A stretch of DNA of 64,000 bases from assembly GCA_937974245.1 (NCBI GenBank), contig CALJKV010000108.1, positions 1 through 64,000 on the forward strand. Reading direction: 5' to 3'. Positions within the stretch are counted from its first letter, which is position 1, and each line of letters starts with the position of its first letter. The position numbers and the translations under genes were made by a program. The notes beneath the pieces were generated by a model. The model was not told where the DNA came from and made no database searches. It was given only the letters and a program-made list of their open reading frames with translations. Positions 15,983 through 25,149 of the stretch are shown here, one piece after another. The DNA is from an uncultured Chloroflexota bacterium. Its GTDB lineage: Bacteria; Chloroflexota; Anaerolineae; Aggregatilineales; Phototrophicaceae.

Positions 15983-18850
15983 ATGAGTAATCCCCCTGTT
16001 GCAGCACAGGCGCACGGCCAAAGCATCTGGCTGGACTATATCCACCGGCGTTCGCTTGAAAGCGGAGAATTGCAGGACTGGATAGATAATTATGGCGTAA
16101 TCGGCGTCACATCCAATCCTTCGATTTTCCAGAAGGCCATCGGGGACTCAGAAGACTATGACAGTGCGATTGGCACGATGCTCGACCTGGATGCCAATGC
16201 GATTTACGAGCGGCTGGCAGTGGAGGATATTCAGCGGGCGCTCGATATGTTCCGCCCGATTTACGACGCCACCCACAAGCGTGATGGTTACGTCAGCCTG
16301 GAGGTTTCGCCGTTGATCGCCAACGATACGGCGACCACATTGGCCGAAGCCAAACGGCTGTTCGCCCTGGTGAATCGCCCGAACCTGATGATAAAAATCC
16401 CGGCGACCCCGGCGGGCATTCCCGCGATTGAAGATGCGATTGCCGCTGGCATCAATGTCAACGTGACGTTGATTTTCTCTGTGCAGAATTATGAGGAAGT
16501 CGCCAAGGCCTATATTCGCGGCCTGGAAAAACGCCTGGCTGCCGGTGAGGACATCAGCCACATCGCCTCGGTTGCCAGCTTTTTTGTCAGCCGCATTGAT
16601 ACGATGGTAGACCAGATACTGCAAAACAGCATCCGCGCGGCGCAGGGGCGCAAGATTGACCAGGTGACGGCCAACAACCAACTGCTGGGCAAAGCGGCTA
16701 TCGCCAACGCCAAGATCGCCTACAAACGGTTTATGCGCCTGTTCTACGGCAACTACTTCGCCAAACTGCGTGAGGCCGGGGCACAGGTACAGCGCCCGCT
16801 GTGGGCATCCACCGGCACGAAAAATGCCGCCTACCCCGATACCCTCTACGTCGATTCCCTCATCGCCAAAGATACCGTCAATACACTCCCCCCGGCGACG
16901 CTTAAGGCGTTCAAGGATCATGGGACGGTCAGCGAGTCACTGTTGGAAGGCATTGATGAGGCCGACCAGGTGATGGCACAGTTGGCGGCGGTCAATGTGG
17001 ATATGGCTCAGGTGACGCATCAGCTACAACTGGATGGTGTCGCCTCCTTTGCTGACGCCTTTGAGGGCCTGATCGAGCAGGTCGAAACCAAGCGCAATGT
17101 GCTCAAAGCCGGTGTCATCCAGAAGCAGAACCTCGCCCTGGGGACGTACAGTGACGCGGTACAGACCGCCCTGAATGACCTCAACAGCGAATTTGCCGCC
17201 GGACGCATCTGGGGGCATGATGGCAGCTTCTGGAAAGACCACAGCGCCACTATCGCCAAGATAAACAACCGCCTGGGGTGGCTGGATGTCACCAGAACGA
17301 TAGACCGTGACCGGCTCAAGGCGTTGCAAGCCGGTATCAAAGGGGGCAACATCACCCATGTGGTCTTATTGGGTATGGGTGGCAGCAGCCTCGCGCCGGA
17401 AGTGCTGTACCGCACCTTTGGCCGCCAACCGGAATTCCCTGAATTTCTGATGCTGGACAGCACCGAACCGGCCTCAGTAATGGCTGTTGAGGAAGCAATT
17501 GACCCACAGCACACCCTGTTCCTGGTCTCCAGCAAGTCGGGCGGCACGATTGAAACCATGTCCTTCTTCAAGCATTTTTACCAGATGACCGGCGAGCGCG
17601 GTGAGCAGTTCATCGCCATCACCGACCCCGGCTCCGGCCTGGAGGCGCTGGCGAAAGAGAAGGGCTTCCGTGATACCTTCCTCAACCCGGCGGATATTGG
17701 CGGGCGTTACAGTGCCCTGAGCTACTTTGGCATGGTTCCGGCGGCGCTCATCGGCCTTGACCTGGATCGGATGTGGGCGAGCGCCGAGAACATGATGCTG
17801 GCCTGTGGCGAAATCGTCCCGGCACAGCTTCATCCCGGCCTGTACCTGGGTGCTATCCTGGGCGTCCTCGCCCAACAGGGACGCGACAAAGTGACGATTC
17901 ATGGCAGCACGGCGGTGCGCAGTTTTGGTAGTTGGGCCGAGCAGTTGATCGCCGAAAGCACGGGCAAAGAAGGCGTTGGTATCCTGCCGGTGGTTGGCGC
18001 GTCAGTGGGTAATCCCCACGATTTTGGCTCTGACCGCCTGTTTATTTACCTGCGGGTGGATGGCGAAGCGGACAATGACGAACTCGATGCCGGAATTCGG
18101 ACGCTGCGGGAAGCGGGAAACCCCCGCGTCACCCTGTACCTGCCAGACCGCTACGCGCTGGCGGGGGAGTTCTTCCGCTGGGAGTTTGCGACGGCGGTGG
18201 CCGGTAAAATCCTGGGAATCAACCCATTTGATGAACCGAATGTGACGGAAAGCAAAGAAAATACCGGGCGGCTGCTGGCGTACTACACCGAGCATGGCAG
18301 CCTGCCCACCGCTGAAGCCTCGCTCACCGAGTCGACTGTGGCGCTGTATGCCGATGACGCCATGCTGCGCAGCCTGAGCGAACTGTGCTTGCAGCATAAC
18401 TACAACAGCAGCGACCTGACGAGTATGCTGGCGGCGCTCATCAATTCCAGTCGTTCCGGGGATTATTTTGCACTGCTGGCCTATGTGCCGATGACAGACA
18501 CTAACCAGGCTGTTCTGGAGGAGGTGCAGCGCCGCCTGCGCCATGCGACCCGCCGCGCCGTCACGCTCGGCTACGGGCCGCGCTACCTGCACAGCACCGG
18601 GCAGTTACACAAGGGTGGGCCGAATAAAGGGGCGTTCATCCAGATTACCGTGGATGTGGCGCATGACTGCGCCGTGCCGGGTGAACCATATACTTTTGGC
18701 GTGCTGGCAGCGGCACAAGCGGCGGGTGACCTGGAAGCACTGCGGGGCAAAGATCGCCGGGCTGTCCGCCTGCATATCACCGGCAGTGTGGACAAGGGCT
18801 TGAACACGCTGCTCAAGGCGATTGATATGGTGGAAGAACGGCGGCGGTGA
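15983..18850 (+). CDS. Bifunctional transaldolase / glucose-6-phosphate isomerase
   Basis: This 955-residue fusion joins two central carbon enzymes. Residues 1 to about 375 are a transaldolase, with TSNPSIFQKAI (residues 43-53), the Schiff-base lysine K138 in LMIKIPAT, and RPLWASTGTKN. Residues from about 390 are a glucose-6-phosphate isomerase, with LLGMGGSSLAPEVL, VSSKSGGTIET and the C-terminal HSTGQLHKGGP block. Such fusions are known in several bacterial phyla including Chloroflexota and couple the pentose phosphate pathway with glycolysis. GGAG lies 10 bases before the ATG. A terminator follows the stop. No other pentose-phosphate gene is adjacent. Confidence 0.93.
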   Translation: MSNPPVAAQAHGQSIWLDYIHRRSLESGELQDWIDNYGVIGVTSNPSIFQKAIGDSEDYDSAIGTMLDLDANAIYERLAVEDIQRALDMFRPIYDATHKRDGYVSLEVSPLIANDTATTLAEAKRLFALVNRPNLMIKIPATPAGIPAIEDAIAAGINVNVTLIFSVQNYEEVAKAYIRGLEKRLAAGEDISHIASVASFFVSRIDTMVDQILQNSIRAAQGRKIDQVTANNQLLGKAAIANAKIAYKRFMRLFYGNYFAKLREAGAQVQRPLWASTGTKNAAYPDTLYVDSLIAKDTVNTLPPATLKAFKDHGTVSESLLEGIDEADQVMAQLAAVNVDMAQVTHQLQLDGVASFADAFEGLIEQVETKRNVLKAGVIQKQNLALGTYSDAVQTALNDLNSEFAAGRIWGHDGSFWKDHSATIAKINNRLGWLDVTRTIDRDRLKALQAGIKGGNITHVVLLGMGGSSLAPEVLYRTFGRQPEFPEFLMLDSTEPASVMAVEEAIDPQHTLFLVSSKSGGTIETMSFFKHFYQMTGERGEQFIAITDPGSGLEALAKEKGFRDTFLNPADIGGRYSALSYFGMVPAALIGLDLDRMWASAENMMLACGEIVPAQLHPGLYLGAILGVLAQQGRDKVTIHGSTAVRSFGSWAEQLIAESTGKEGVGILPVVGASVGNPHDFGSDRLFIYLRVDGEADNDELDAGIRTLREAGNPRVTLYLPDRYALAGEFFRWEFATAVAGKILGINPFDEPNVTESKENTGRLLAYYTEHGSLPTAEASLTESTVALYADDAMLRSLSELCLQHNYNSSDLTSMLAALINSSRSGDYFALLAYVPMTDTNQAVLEEVQRRLRHATRRAVTLGYGPRYLHSTGQLHKGGPNKGAFIQITVDVAHDCAVPGEPYTFGVLAAAQAAGDLEALRGKDRRAVRLHITGSVDKGLNTLLKAIDMVEERRR

Positions 18851-18877
18851 TTCGCTGATCTGTGTCGGTTTTCTCGC

Positions 18878-18906
18878 AGGGGAGGGTCTGAGACTCTCCC
18901 CTTTTT
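18878..18906 (+). terminator. Rho-independent terminator after Tal-GPI
   Basis: The stem AGGGGAG (18878-18884) pairs with CTCCCCT (18896-18902) and is followed by a run of T. It lies 27 bases after the stop codon of the fusion gene. Confidence 0.8.
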
Positions 18907-19058
18907 ACTCCGTCACCCGGAGAGACCTCGCTTTCGTCTACCACAATACTCCCTTGAACAGCAGCATATTCGGGGCCTGGAACACGTTCGCCGTCTCTAG
19001 CCATCTACAGCGTGTTCTAACCAGGGCAATGGGCTTAACCGGCTGGCATCATGCGCGT

Positions 19059-20051
19059 TCAAACCCCTTCAATCCGTTTGATAATCATGTCAATGGCAAC
19101 GGCCACGACCAGCACTGTGCCCTGGATCATCTGTTGCAGGAATGACGCGAGGCGCAGCAGGTTCATACCATTGCTGAGAACGCCGATCAGCAACCCCCCA
19201 GTGACCGCGCCGATGACGTTACCGACACCCCCAAACAGACTCACACCCCCTAAAACAGCCGCCGCAATCGCGTCAAGTTCCATACCGACTGCCGCCTGTG
19301 GCTGTGCGGAAAACAGGCGAGCTGTGAGCAGCATCCCGCCCAGCGCCGCCAGCAGGCCGCTGCTGCCATATACGATCATCTTGACACGAGTCACCGGCAC
19401 TCCGGCGAGGCGTGCGGTTTCCTCGCTGCCACCAATCGCGTATATATGCAGGCCGAAGCGGGTCGCGCTCAGAATAACCGAAACAATCATCACAATGGCA
19501 AGCGCTACCAGCACCGATACTGGCGTTTCCCCGAATACCGGCAGGGTCACATCACCGCGCCCGTAGAAGGTATATTGATCCACCCCATTGAGTGAAATTG
19601 GGCGGCCTTCGGTGTACAGCAGTGTCAGGCCGCGTCCAATCCCAAGCATCGCCAGCGTTGCGATGAACGGCGGGAGCTTACCCCAGATAATCAGCCCGCC
19701 ATTGAGAAGACCGATGGCGAACCCCAGCGCCAGCGTTACCACCACACTGACTTCAAACGAAAACCCGTTATTGACGATCAACCCGGCGGAAATCGCACCT
19801 GCCAGCGCCGCCACCGAACCCACCGAAAGATCAATCCCGGCGATAAGCATCGTGAGAGTCATGCCCACTGTGACGATCATCAACGCGGCATTCTGTTCGA
19901 GGATATTGACGAGGTTACGTGATTGGAAAAAGCGATCAGACTGGCTGGCGAAATAGGTCATCAGCCCGGCCAGCACGATCAGCACGATGCCGCGCCGCAG
20001 CAATCCACCGACAACCACCTGCCATGATAAATCGCGGACATGCGAAGTCAT
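19059..20051 (-). CDS. Ribose-type sugar ABC transporter permease (distal copy)
   Basis: This 330-residue membrane protein has eight to ten hydrophobic segments and RbsC-family text: AGIDLSVGSVAAL, KLPPFIATLAMLGIGRG, GGSEETARLAGVPV and AAAVLGGVSLFGG. It forms the translocation path for a periplasmic sugar importer. The start overlaps the end of the ATPase gene by four bases (ATGA), so translation is probably coupled. It is the last gene of the operon and the second of two permeases in it, which is unusual because RbsC normally acts as a homodimer. Confidence 0.9.
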   Translation of the reverse strand: MTSHVRDLSWQVVVGGLLRRGIVLIVLAGLMTYFASQSDRFFQSRNLVNILEQNAALMIVTVGMTLTMLIAGIDLSVGSVAALAGAISAGLIVNNGFSFEVSVVVTLALGFAIGLLNGGLIIWGKLPPFIATLAMLGIGRGLTLLYTEGRPISLNGVDQYTFYGRGDVTLPVFGETPVSVLVALAIVMIVSVILSATRFGLHIYAIGGSEETARLAGVPVTRVKMIVYGSSGLLAALGGMLLTARLFSAQPQAAVGMELDAIAAAVLGGVSLFGGVGNVIGAVTGGLLIGVLSNGMNLLRLASFLQQMIQGTVLVVAVAIDMIIKRIEGV

Positions 20052-21574
20052 GAGCGAAAGCCCTCCTGAACCATGCCGGTTGCGGCAGTCATCAGATCGT
20101 CCTGTGTGGCCCGCTGCGGGTCAAATTCCCCGGCGATACGCCCTTCGTGCATCACCAGCACCCGGTCACTCACGCCCAGGATCTCCGGCAGTTCGCTGGA
20201 AACCATGATGATCCCCACTCCTTCCGAGGCGAGCTGGCGCATCAGGCGGTAGATTTCGTGCTTTGCGCCCACGTCAATCCCGCGAGTGGGCTCATCCAGC
20301 ATCAGGACACGCGGATTGAGCGTCATCCAGCGCGAGATAATGACTTTCTGCTGGTTGCCGCCGCTCAGGTTCTGGACTTTTTGTTGCGTGGAAGGCGTGC
20401 GAATGTCCAACCGGGTGATGAAGCCCTCCGCCAGCGCATTGACTGCGCCCCGGTTGACCAGGACTGCGCGCACCAGTTCCGCCAATCGGGTAATTGCAAT
20501 GTTGATAGCGACTGTCATAGCCGGGAACAGTCCTTGCCCCTTGCGGTCTTCTGTCACAAAGCCAATGCCGTGTTTAATCGCCTGGTCAGGGCGGCGGATA
20601 TGAACCTGCTCACCGTCCACCCGAATGATTCCGCTGCTGGCCGGGTGCGCCCCAAAGATCGTTTCCAACGTTTCGGTACGCCCCGCGCCGACTAATCCCG
20701 CGATACCCAGAATCTCGCCCTGGCGCAGTTGGAAGCTGATATCCTTCACCCGGTCACCCCGGTTCAGGTCTTTCACTTCCAGGATAACCTGCCCGGAAAT
20801 GCTGCCGGTACGCGGCTCAAAAATCTGATCAACTTCGCGTCCGACCATGTATTTGATGAGGGTGTCCGTCGTCAGGTCAGCAATCGGGCTGGTTGCCACC
20901 CAGGCGCCATCACGCAGAACGGTGACACGGTCGCAGATCTCAAAGATTTCTTCCAGCCGGTGCGAAATGAAGATAATGGACACGCCACGATCCCGCAGCG
21001 CCCGCATCTGGCTGAACAGGGTTTCGACTTCACGATCCGTGAGCGATGAAGTTGGCTCATCCATGATGATGAGCCGGGCATCTAACGAGAGCGCTTTGGC
21101 GACCTCAATCATCTGCTGCTGGGCGAGCGAGAAAAAGCGCACGGGACGTCTGACATCAATCGTCAGTCCCAGTTCATCTACAATCCGCCCTGCGTCGGCG
21201 TACATCCTGCCCCAGTTGATCGTGCCGGGGATTATGCCGCCCGGTTCACGCCCCAGGAAGATGTTCTTCCCGGCATCCAGGTAGCCCACCAGCGCCAGTT
21301 CCTGGTGAATCATGCTGATCCCATTGCGCTGCGCGTCCTGGGGGGAGTGAATCTCAATGGCGTTTCCCTGCCAGACGATATTACCGCTATCCGCCCGGTA
21401 CACTCCGTTAAGAATCTTCATCAGGGTGGATTTTCCCGCGCCATTTTCGCCGAGCAGGCCATGAATTTCGCCCGGCAGGACACTCATTGTCACGTCGTTG
21501 AGCGCATGTACGCCGGGGAAGGATTTATGGATATTCTGGAGTCGCAGCAGGGCTTGCTTGTCGTCCTGGTTCAT
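20048..21574 (-). CDS. Ribose-type sugar ABC transporter ATP-binding protein (two nucleotide-binding domains)
   Basis: This 508-residue RbsA/MglA-type ATPase has two fused ATPase domains. The first carries GENGAGKST, the FSLAQQQMIE signature variant and IIMDEPTSSLTD. The second has the degenerate Walker A GLVGAGRTE, LSGGNQQKV and LMLDEPTRGIDVG. The ATG at 21574 follows AGGAAAAATAC; codons further upstream are in frame but not family-like. It is the only ATPase in an operon with two permeases and a double-domain binding protein. A hairpin precedes it in the transcript. Confidence 0.92.
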   Translation of the reverse strand: MNQDDKQALLRLQNIHKSFPGVHALNDVTMSVLPGEIHGLLGENGAGKSTLMKILNGVYRADSGNIVWQGNAIEIHSPQDAQRNGISMIHQELALVGYLDAGKNIFLGREPGGIIPGTINWGRMYADAGRIVDELGLTIDVRRPVRFFSLAQQQMIEVAKALSLDARLIIMDEPTSSLTDREVETLFSQMRALRDRGVSIIFISHRLEEIFEICDRVTVLRDGAWVATSPIADLTTDTLIKYMVGREVDQIFEPRTGSISGQVILEVKDLNRGDRVKDISFQLRQGEILGIAGLVGAGRTETLETIFGAHPASSGIIRVDGEQVHIRRPDQAIKHGIGFVTEDRKGQGLFPAMTVAINIAITRLAELVRAVLVNRGAVNALAEGFITRLDIRTPSTQQKVQNLSGGNQQKVIISRWMTLNPRVLMLDEPTRGIDVGAKHEIYRLMRQLASEGVGIIMVSSELPEILGVSDRVLVMHEGRIAGEFDPQRATQDDLMTAATGMVQEGFRS

Positions 21575-21713
21575 GTATTTTTCCTGTGCAATAAAATGAA
21601 TTTCTTCTCCGCATGTAATTTTCAAACAGCATAAATTCGCTATTCAATGAAAGATCAAGCGCGTTTTCTGGTGCTCTATAAGTAGCATGTTCGATAAATA
21701 CCTGTAGTTTTTC

Positions 21714-21742
21714 GTTGGGGAGAGACTTGGGCCCTCCCCAAC
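21714..21742 (-). promoter_or_regulatory. Intercistronic hairpin between binding-protein and ATPase genes
   Basis: GTTGGGGA (21714-21721) pairs with TCCCCAAC (21735-21742) around a 13-base loop. It lies between the binding-protein stop and the ATPase start. In importer operons such stems protect the upstream message and lower downstream expression. There is no T run on the minus strand, so it is not a simple terminator. Confidence 0.55.
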
Positions 21743-21808
21743 AACTTTCGCTTTTTATCCGGGCGATGCGACTGCCGCACCACCCCGATTACAGTTTGTC
21801 CGAATAGT

Positions 21809-23518
21809 TTACTGTGCCGTCACCAGCGACAGCGCCACTGGTACACTCGCCGCGACCTCGCCGCCGCTCAGGTAGGTGATTGCTGCTTCCACACCCAACT
21901 GGCCGATGAGCGCGGGCTGCTGGGCAACCGTCGCCGCCAGCGTCCCGTTATTGACCGCTGCAACAGCGTCATCCACCGCGTCGAAACCGACAAAGGTGAT
22001 GCCTTCACGCCCGGCTGCCGTCGCCGCTTCGATCGCGCCCAGGATCATTTCGTCATTGTGAGCGAACACACCGTTGATCGTGTCCTGTGCCTGAAGAATG
22101 TTCTCGAACACCGTCAGACCTTCCGCACGATTGAAGTTGGCCGTCTGCCGGGCAACCACTTCCACGCCTGCGCATGATTCGCTCATGTAAGCGTTGAAGC
22201 CTGCGCCACGATCACGGGCTGCCGATGTCCCCGGAATGCCTTCCAGTTCCACCACTTTGCCTGCGCCACCGAGCGCGTCACACAGGAACTGCGCCGCCAG
22301 CATACCACCGGCGACGTTATCCGATGCGACATGGCTGACGACTTCGCCGCCCGCCGCGCTGCGGTCTACTGTGAAGATGGGGATACCGGCGTCATTGGCC
22401 GCCAGGATGCTCGGCACAATCGCGTCCGAGTCGGTCGGGTTGACCAGGATGGCGTCCACGCCCTGAGCGATCAGGTCTTCGATATTGGCGGCTTCCGTCG
22501 CCGAGTCGTCCTGCGCGTCCAGCACGATGAGTTCCGCCCCGGCAGCGTCAGCGGCGGCCTGTGCGCCTTCCACCAGTGTCACAAAGAACGGGTTATTCAG
22601 TGTCGATACCGATAGGCCAATGGTGAACTTCTGCACCAGTGCCAGGGAAACCGGGACACTTTCGGCCACTGTTTCACCATTCAGGTAGGCCAGCGCTGTT
22701 TCCACACCCAACTGGCCGATGAGCGCGGGCTGCTGGGCAACCGTCGCCGCCAGCGTCCCGTTATTGACCGCTGCAACAGCGTCATCCACCGCGTCGAAAC
22801 CGACAAAGGTGATGCCTTCACGCCCGGCTGCCGTCGCCGCTTCGATCGCGCCCAGGATCATTTCGTCATTGTGAGCGAACACACCGTTGATCGTGTCCTG
22901 TGCCTGAAGAATGTTCTCGAACACCGTCAGACCTTCCGCACGATTGAAGTTGGCCGTCTGCCGGGCAACCACTTCCACGCCTGCGCATGATTCGCTCATG
23001 TAAGCGTTGAAGCCTGCGCCACGATCACGGGCTGCCGATGTCCCCGGAATGCCTTCCAGTTCCACCACTTTGCCTGCGCCACCGAGCGCGTCACACAGGA
23101 ACTGCGCCGCCAGCATACCACCGGCGACGTTATCCGATGCGACATGGCTGACGACTTCGCCGCCCGCCGCGCTGCGGTCTACTGTGAAGATGGGGATACC
23201 GGCGTCATTGGCCGCCAGGATGCTCGGCACAATCGCGTCCGAGTCGGTCGGGTTGACCAGGATGGCGTCCACGCCCTGAGCGATCAGGTCTTCGATATTG
23301 GCGGCTTCCGTCGCCGAGTCGTCCTGCGCGTCCAGCACGATGAGTTCCGCCCCGGCAGCGTCAGCGGCGGCCTGTGCGCCTTCCACCAGTGTCACAAAGA
23401 ACGGGTTATTCAGTGTCGATACCGATAGGCCAATGGTCGGCGCATCCTGCGCGGTGGTTACGACCACAGACAGCAGGGCCATCATAATAACAAGAACAAG
23501 GGTGAGTGTTTTACGCAT
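21809..23518 (-). CDS. Ribose-type sugar-binding protein with two tandem binding domains
   Basis: 569 residues from the ATG at 23518, which follows AGGAGAA and opens a signal peptide (MRKTLTLVLVIMMALLSVVV, cleavage after TTAQ). The mature part is two complete periplasmic binding domains of the RbsB/peripla_BP_4 fold in one chain. Each begins TIGLSVSTLNNPFFVTL and contains VDAILVNPTDSDAI, TVDRSAAGGEVVSHV and GVFAHNDEMILGAIEA. The domains look identical over 246 residues and differ only in their last 25 (LAYLNGETVAESVPVSLALV versus ITYLSGGEVAASVPVALSLV). Normal RbsB is about 300 residues. Such tandem SBPs are rare; an assembly artefact should be excluded. Delivery of a sugar, perhaps ribose, to the flanking permeases is expected. 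Confidence 0.87.
   Translation of the reverse strand: MRKTLTLVLVIMMALLSVVVTTAQDAPTIGLSVSTLNNPFFVTLVEGAQAAADAAGAELIVLDAQDDSATEAANIEDLIAQGVDAILVNPTDSDAIVPSILAANDAGIPIFTVDRSAAGGEVVSHVASDNVAGGMLAAQFLCDALGGAGKVVELEGIPGTSAARDRGAGFNAYMSESCAGVEVVARQTANFNRAEGLTVFENILQAQDTINGVFAHNDEMILGAIEAATAAGREGITFVGFDAVDDAVAAVNNGTLAATVAQQPALIGQLGVETALAYLNGETVAESVPVSLALVQKFTIGLSVSTLNNPFFVTLVEGAQAAADAAGAELIVLDAQDDSATEAANIEDLIAQGVDAILVNPTDSDAIVPSILAANDAGIPIFTVDRSAAGGEVVSHVASDNVAGGMLAAQFLCDALGGAGKVVELEGIPGTSAARDRGAGFNAYMSESCAGVEVVARQTANFNRAEGLTVFENILQAQDTINGVFAHNDEMILGAIEAATAAGREGITFVGFDAVDDAVAAVNNGTLAATVAQQPALIGQLGVEAAITYLSGGEVAASVPVALSLVTAQ
21887..22624. repeat. 738-bp direct repeat, copy 2 (C-terminal domain)
   Basis: This block appears identical base for base to 22700-23437, at an offset of 813 bases; I found no difference on direct comparison. 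It encodes the main body of the second sugar-binding domain. Divergence begins abruptly at both ends, where the domain tail and the linker differ. Confidence 0.92.
22700..23437. repeat. 738-bp direct repeat, copy 1 (N-terminal domain)
   Basis: The partner of the block at 21887-22624. The 75 bases between the copies (22625-22699) encode a domain tail that is homologous to, but diverged from, the tail of the second domain. That pattern suggests gene conversion between older tandem domains rather than a simple fresh duplication. Confidence 0.92.
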
Positions 23519-23644
23519 GAGAGAGTTCTCCTGTATACAAATGCTTTTTTCTGAATAGTTCACTTGCGAGAAAATGCTACATATTGGTCCAGCCATCACC
23601 TCCTTAACGACTTTCACACCGGTTGACATAGTGCAGCGTGTTGA

Positions 23645-24622
23645 TTACCGGATAGCACGGTATAACAACAGCGCCAGCGCGATCACGACACCGCTGGCAA
23701 TATCCTGATAAAAAGATGGAATCTCCAATAAGTTGAGGCCATTGTTGAGGACGGCAATAATCAGCACGCCGATCAAGGTGCCAGACACCGTCCCTTCGCC
23801 CCCGCTGAAACTTGTGCCACCCACGACAACGGCGGCGATCGCGTCAAACTCGGATAACGCCCCGGCGGTAGGTTGGGCGCTGTTCAAACGCCCCATAAGG
23901 ATGATCCCAGCGAAAGCCGCCAGCGCCCCAGAAACGATATAGACAAACATCTTGATGCGCTTGACCGGCAATCCGCTCAGATAGGCGGCTTCTTCGTTAT
24001 TGCCCATCGCGTAGATGTAGCGACCAAAGGGGACATGATTCAACAGGACATACGCCAGAATATACAGGATTCCTGCTGCCAGGATCGGCACGGGAATTCC
24101 ATTCAGCTCCGCGCTGCCCAGGAAGCGAACCCCTGCGCCCAATTCCGCCATACCGGTAATCGGCTGGCCGTTGGTATACTGCAAAGCCGCCCCGCGTGCG
24201 AAGGTCATCATGCCGAGCGTGGCGATAAAGGGCGGAATCTTTATCCACGTGACCAGTACGCCGTTAATCATCCCGGCAGCACCGCCGACGAATACTGCAA
24301 TGCCGATTGCGCCTAAGGGTGTGACCCCCGTGACGTCCCCTCGTGAGAGCAGATCTGCCGCGACAACGGTGGCGAATGCGAGCACCGACCCTACCGACAG
24401 GTCAAGCCCGCGTATGAGGATGACCATCATCATGCCAATAGAGATAATGCCGTTAATGCTGGCCTGGCGCAGCACGTTACGCAGGTTATCCACTGTGAGG
24501 AAACGATCTGAAGCGAGGGAGATGATCCCGCACAGCAGCAATAACGACAGCAGTAAGCCATACGATTGAAAGAAGGTGCGCCAGTCAAAGGGGCGTTTTT
24601 CCTCTACGGCCTGGGCGGTCAT
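23645..24622 (-). CDS. Ribose-type sugar ABC transporter permease (proximal copy)
   Basis: This 325-residue RbsC-family permease has IRGLDLSVGSVLAFA, KIPPFIATLGMMTFARG, GNNEEAAYLSGLPV and AAVVVGGTSFSGGEG. It shares architecture with the distal permease of the operon but the two are clearly diverged, so they are not a recent copy. The start overlaps the rbsD stop by one base (TGATG). It may pair with the distal permease as a heterodimer or serve as an alternative homodimer with the shared ATPase. About 126 bases separate it from the binding-protein gene. Confidence 0.9.
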   Translation of the reverse strand: MTAQAVEEKRPFDWRTFFQSYGLLLSLLLLCGIISLASDRFLTVDNLRNVLRQASINGIISIGMMMVILIRGLDLSVGSVLAFATVVAADLLSRGDVTGVTPLGAIGIAVFVGGAAGMINGVLVTWIKIPPFIATLGMMTFARGAALQYTNGQPITGMAELGAGVRFLGSAELNGIPVPILAAGILYILAYVLLNHVPFGRYIYAMGNNEEAAYLSGLPVKRIKMFVYIVSGALAAFAGIILMGRLNSAQPTAGALSEFDAIAAVVVGGTSFSGGEGTVSGTLIGVLIIAVLNNGLNLLEIPSFYQDIASGVVIALALLLYRAIR

Positions 24623-25017
24623 CAGAACACGACTCCTGCAATGAGAATGATATTGGCGTAGGGTGTGAATTCGCCGGTACGGGCGATGGCCCGCGCTGTC
24701 TGTGTGTACTGCTTGAATACGGTGTGTGGGACAACCTGCACCTCAATACCGGGCAGTCGCGCCAGAATGGCCTGGTGCATCTCCGGGCTGGCCTTCTCCA
24801 GTTCCTGCGCGATGACCGCCCCTTCAATCTGCATCTCGCCCAACACCGCATCCAGCACATTCAGGAAGGCAGGGACGCCGGCACTCACGGCGAGGTCAAT
24901 GCGTTCGGTGTTGGTGGGAATAGGCAGGCCGGCATCGCATACGCACAGCGTATCCATGTGTCCCATTCCGGCGATGACAGTGGATAAAGGTTGGTTGAGG
25001 AGTCCGGTTTTCTTCAT
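24622..25017 (-). CDS. rbsD: D-ribose pyranase
   Basis: RbsD interconverts the beta-pyranose and beta-furanose forms of ribose (and some other sugars) so that kinases can use them. The 131 residues match the family length, with conserved H20 in GMGHMD, D28 in CVCDAG, and the C-terminal substrate loop FKQYTQTARAIARTGEFTPY. The ATG at 25017 is preceded by AGGAGCAATGTAG. Its place at the head of the importer operon supports ribose or a related sugar as cargo. No ribokinase gene is present in the window. Confidence 0.93.
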   Translation of the reverse strand: MKKTGLLNQPLSTVIAGMGHMDTLCVCDAGLPIPTNTERIDLAVSAGVPAFLNVLDAVLGEMQIEGAVIAQELEKASPEMHQAILARLPGIEVQVVPHTVFKQYTQTARAIARTGEFTPYANIILIAGVVF

Positions 25018-25091
25018 CTACATTGCTCCTGGTGCAAAAACACTACAGGTCAAGTGATCAGGACTAACACATTTCAGAGCATTTTTCTCGC

Positions 25092-25127
25092 AGGGCTGCC
25101 AGATATTGCCCCCTTTTGGGCTGCCCT
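25092..25127 (-). promoter_or_regulatory. Hairpin between lacI-type gene and rbsD
   Basis: AGGGCTGCC (25092-25100) pairs with GGCTGCCCT (25119-25127) with one central T-T mismatch and an 18-base loop. It follows the regulator gene and precedes rbsD. It may partly separate regulator and transporter expression; no T run follows on the minus strand. Confidence 0.45.
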
Positions 25128-25149
25128 CACTGCTTAAGGTCCACCCAGA

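Noticed and set aside
23519..23629. N-terminal extension of the double binding protein
   Set aside because: The extra 37 codons lack signal-peptide character; the ATG at 23518 has a ribosome site and begins a typical signal peptide.
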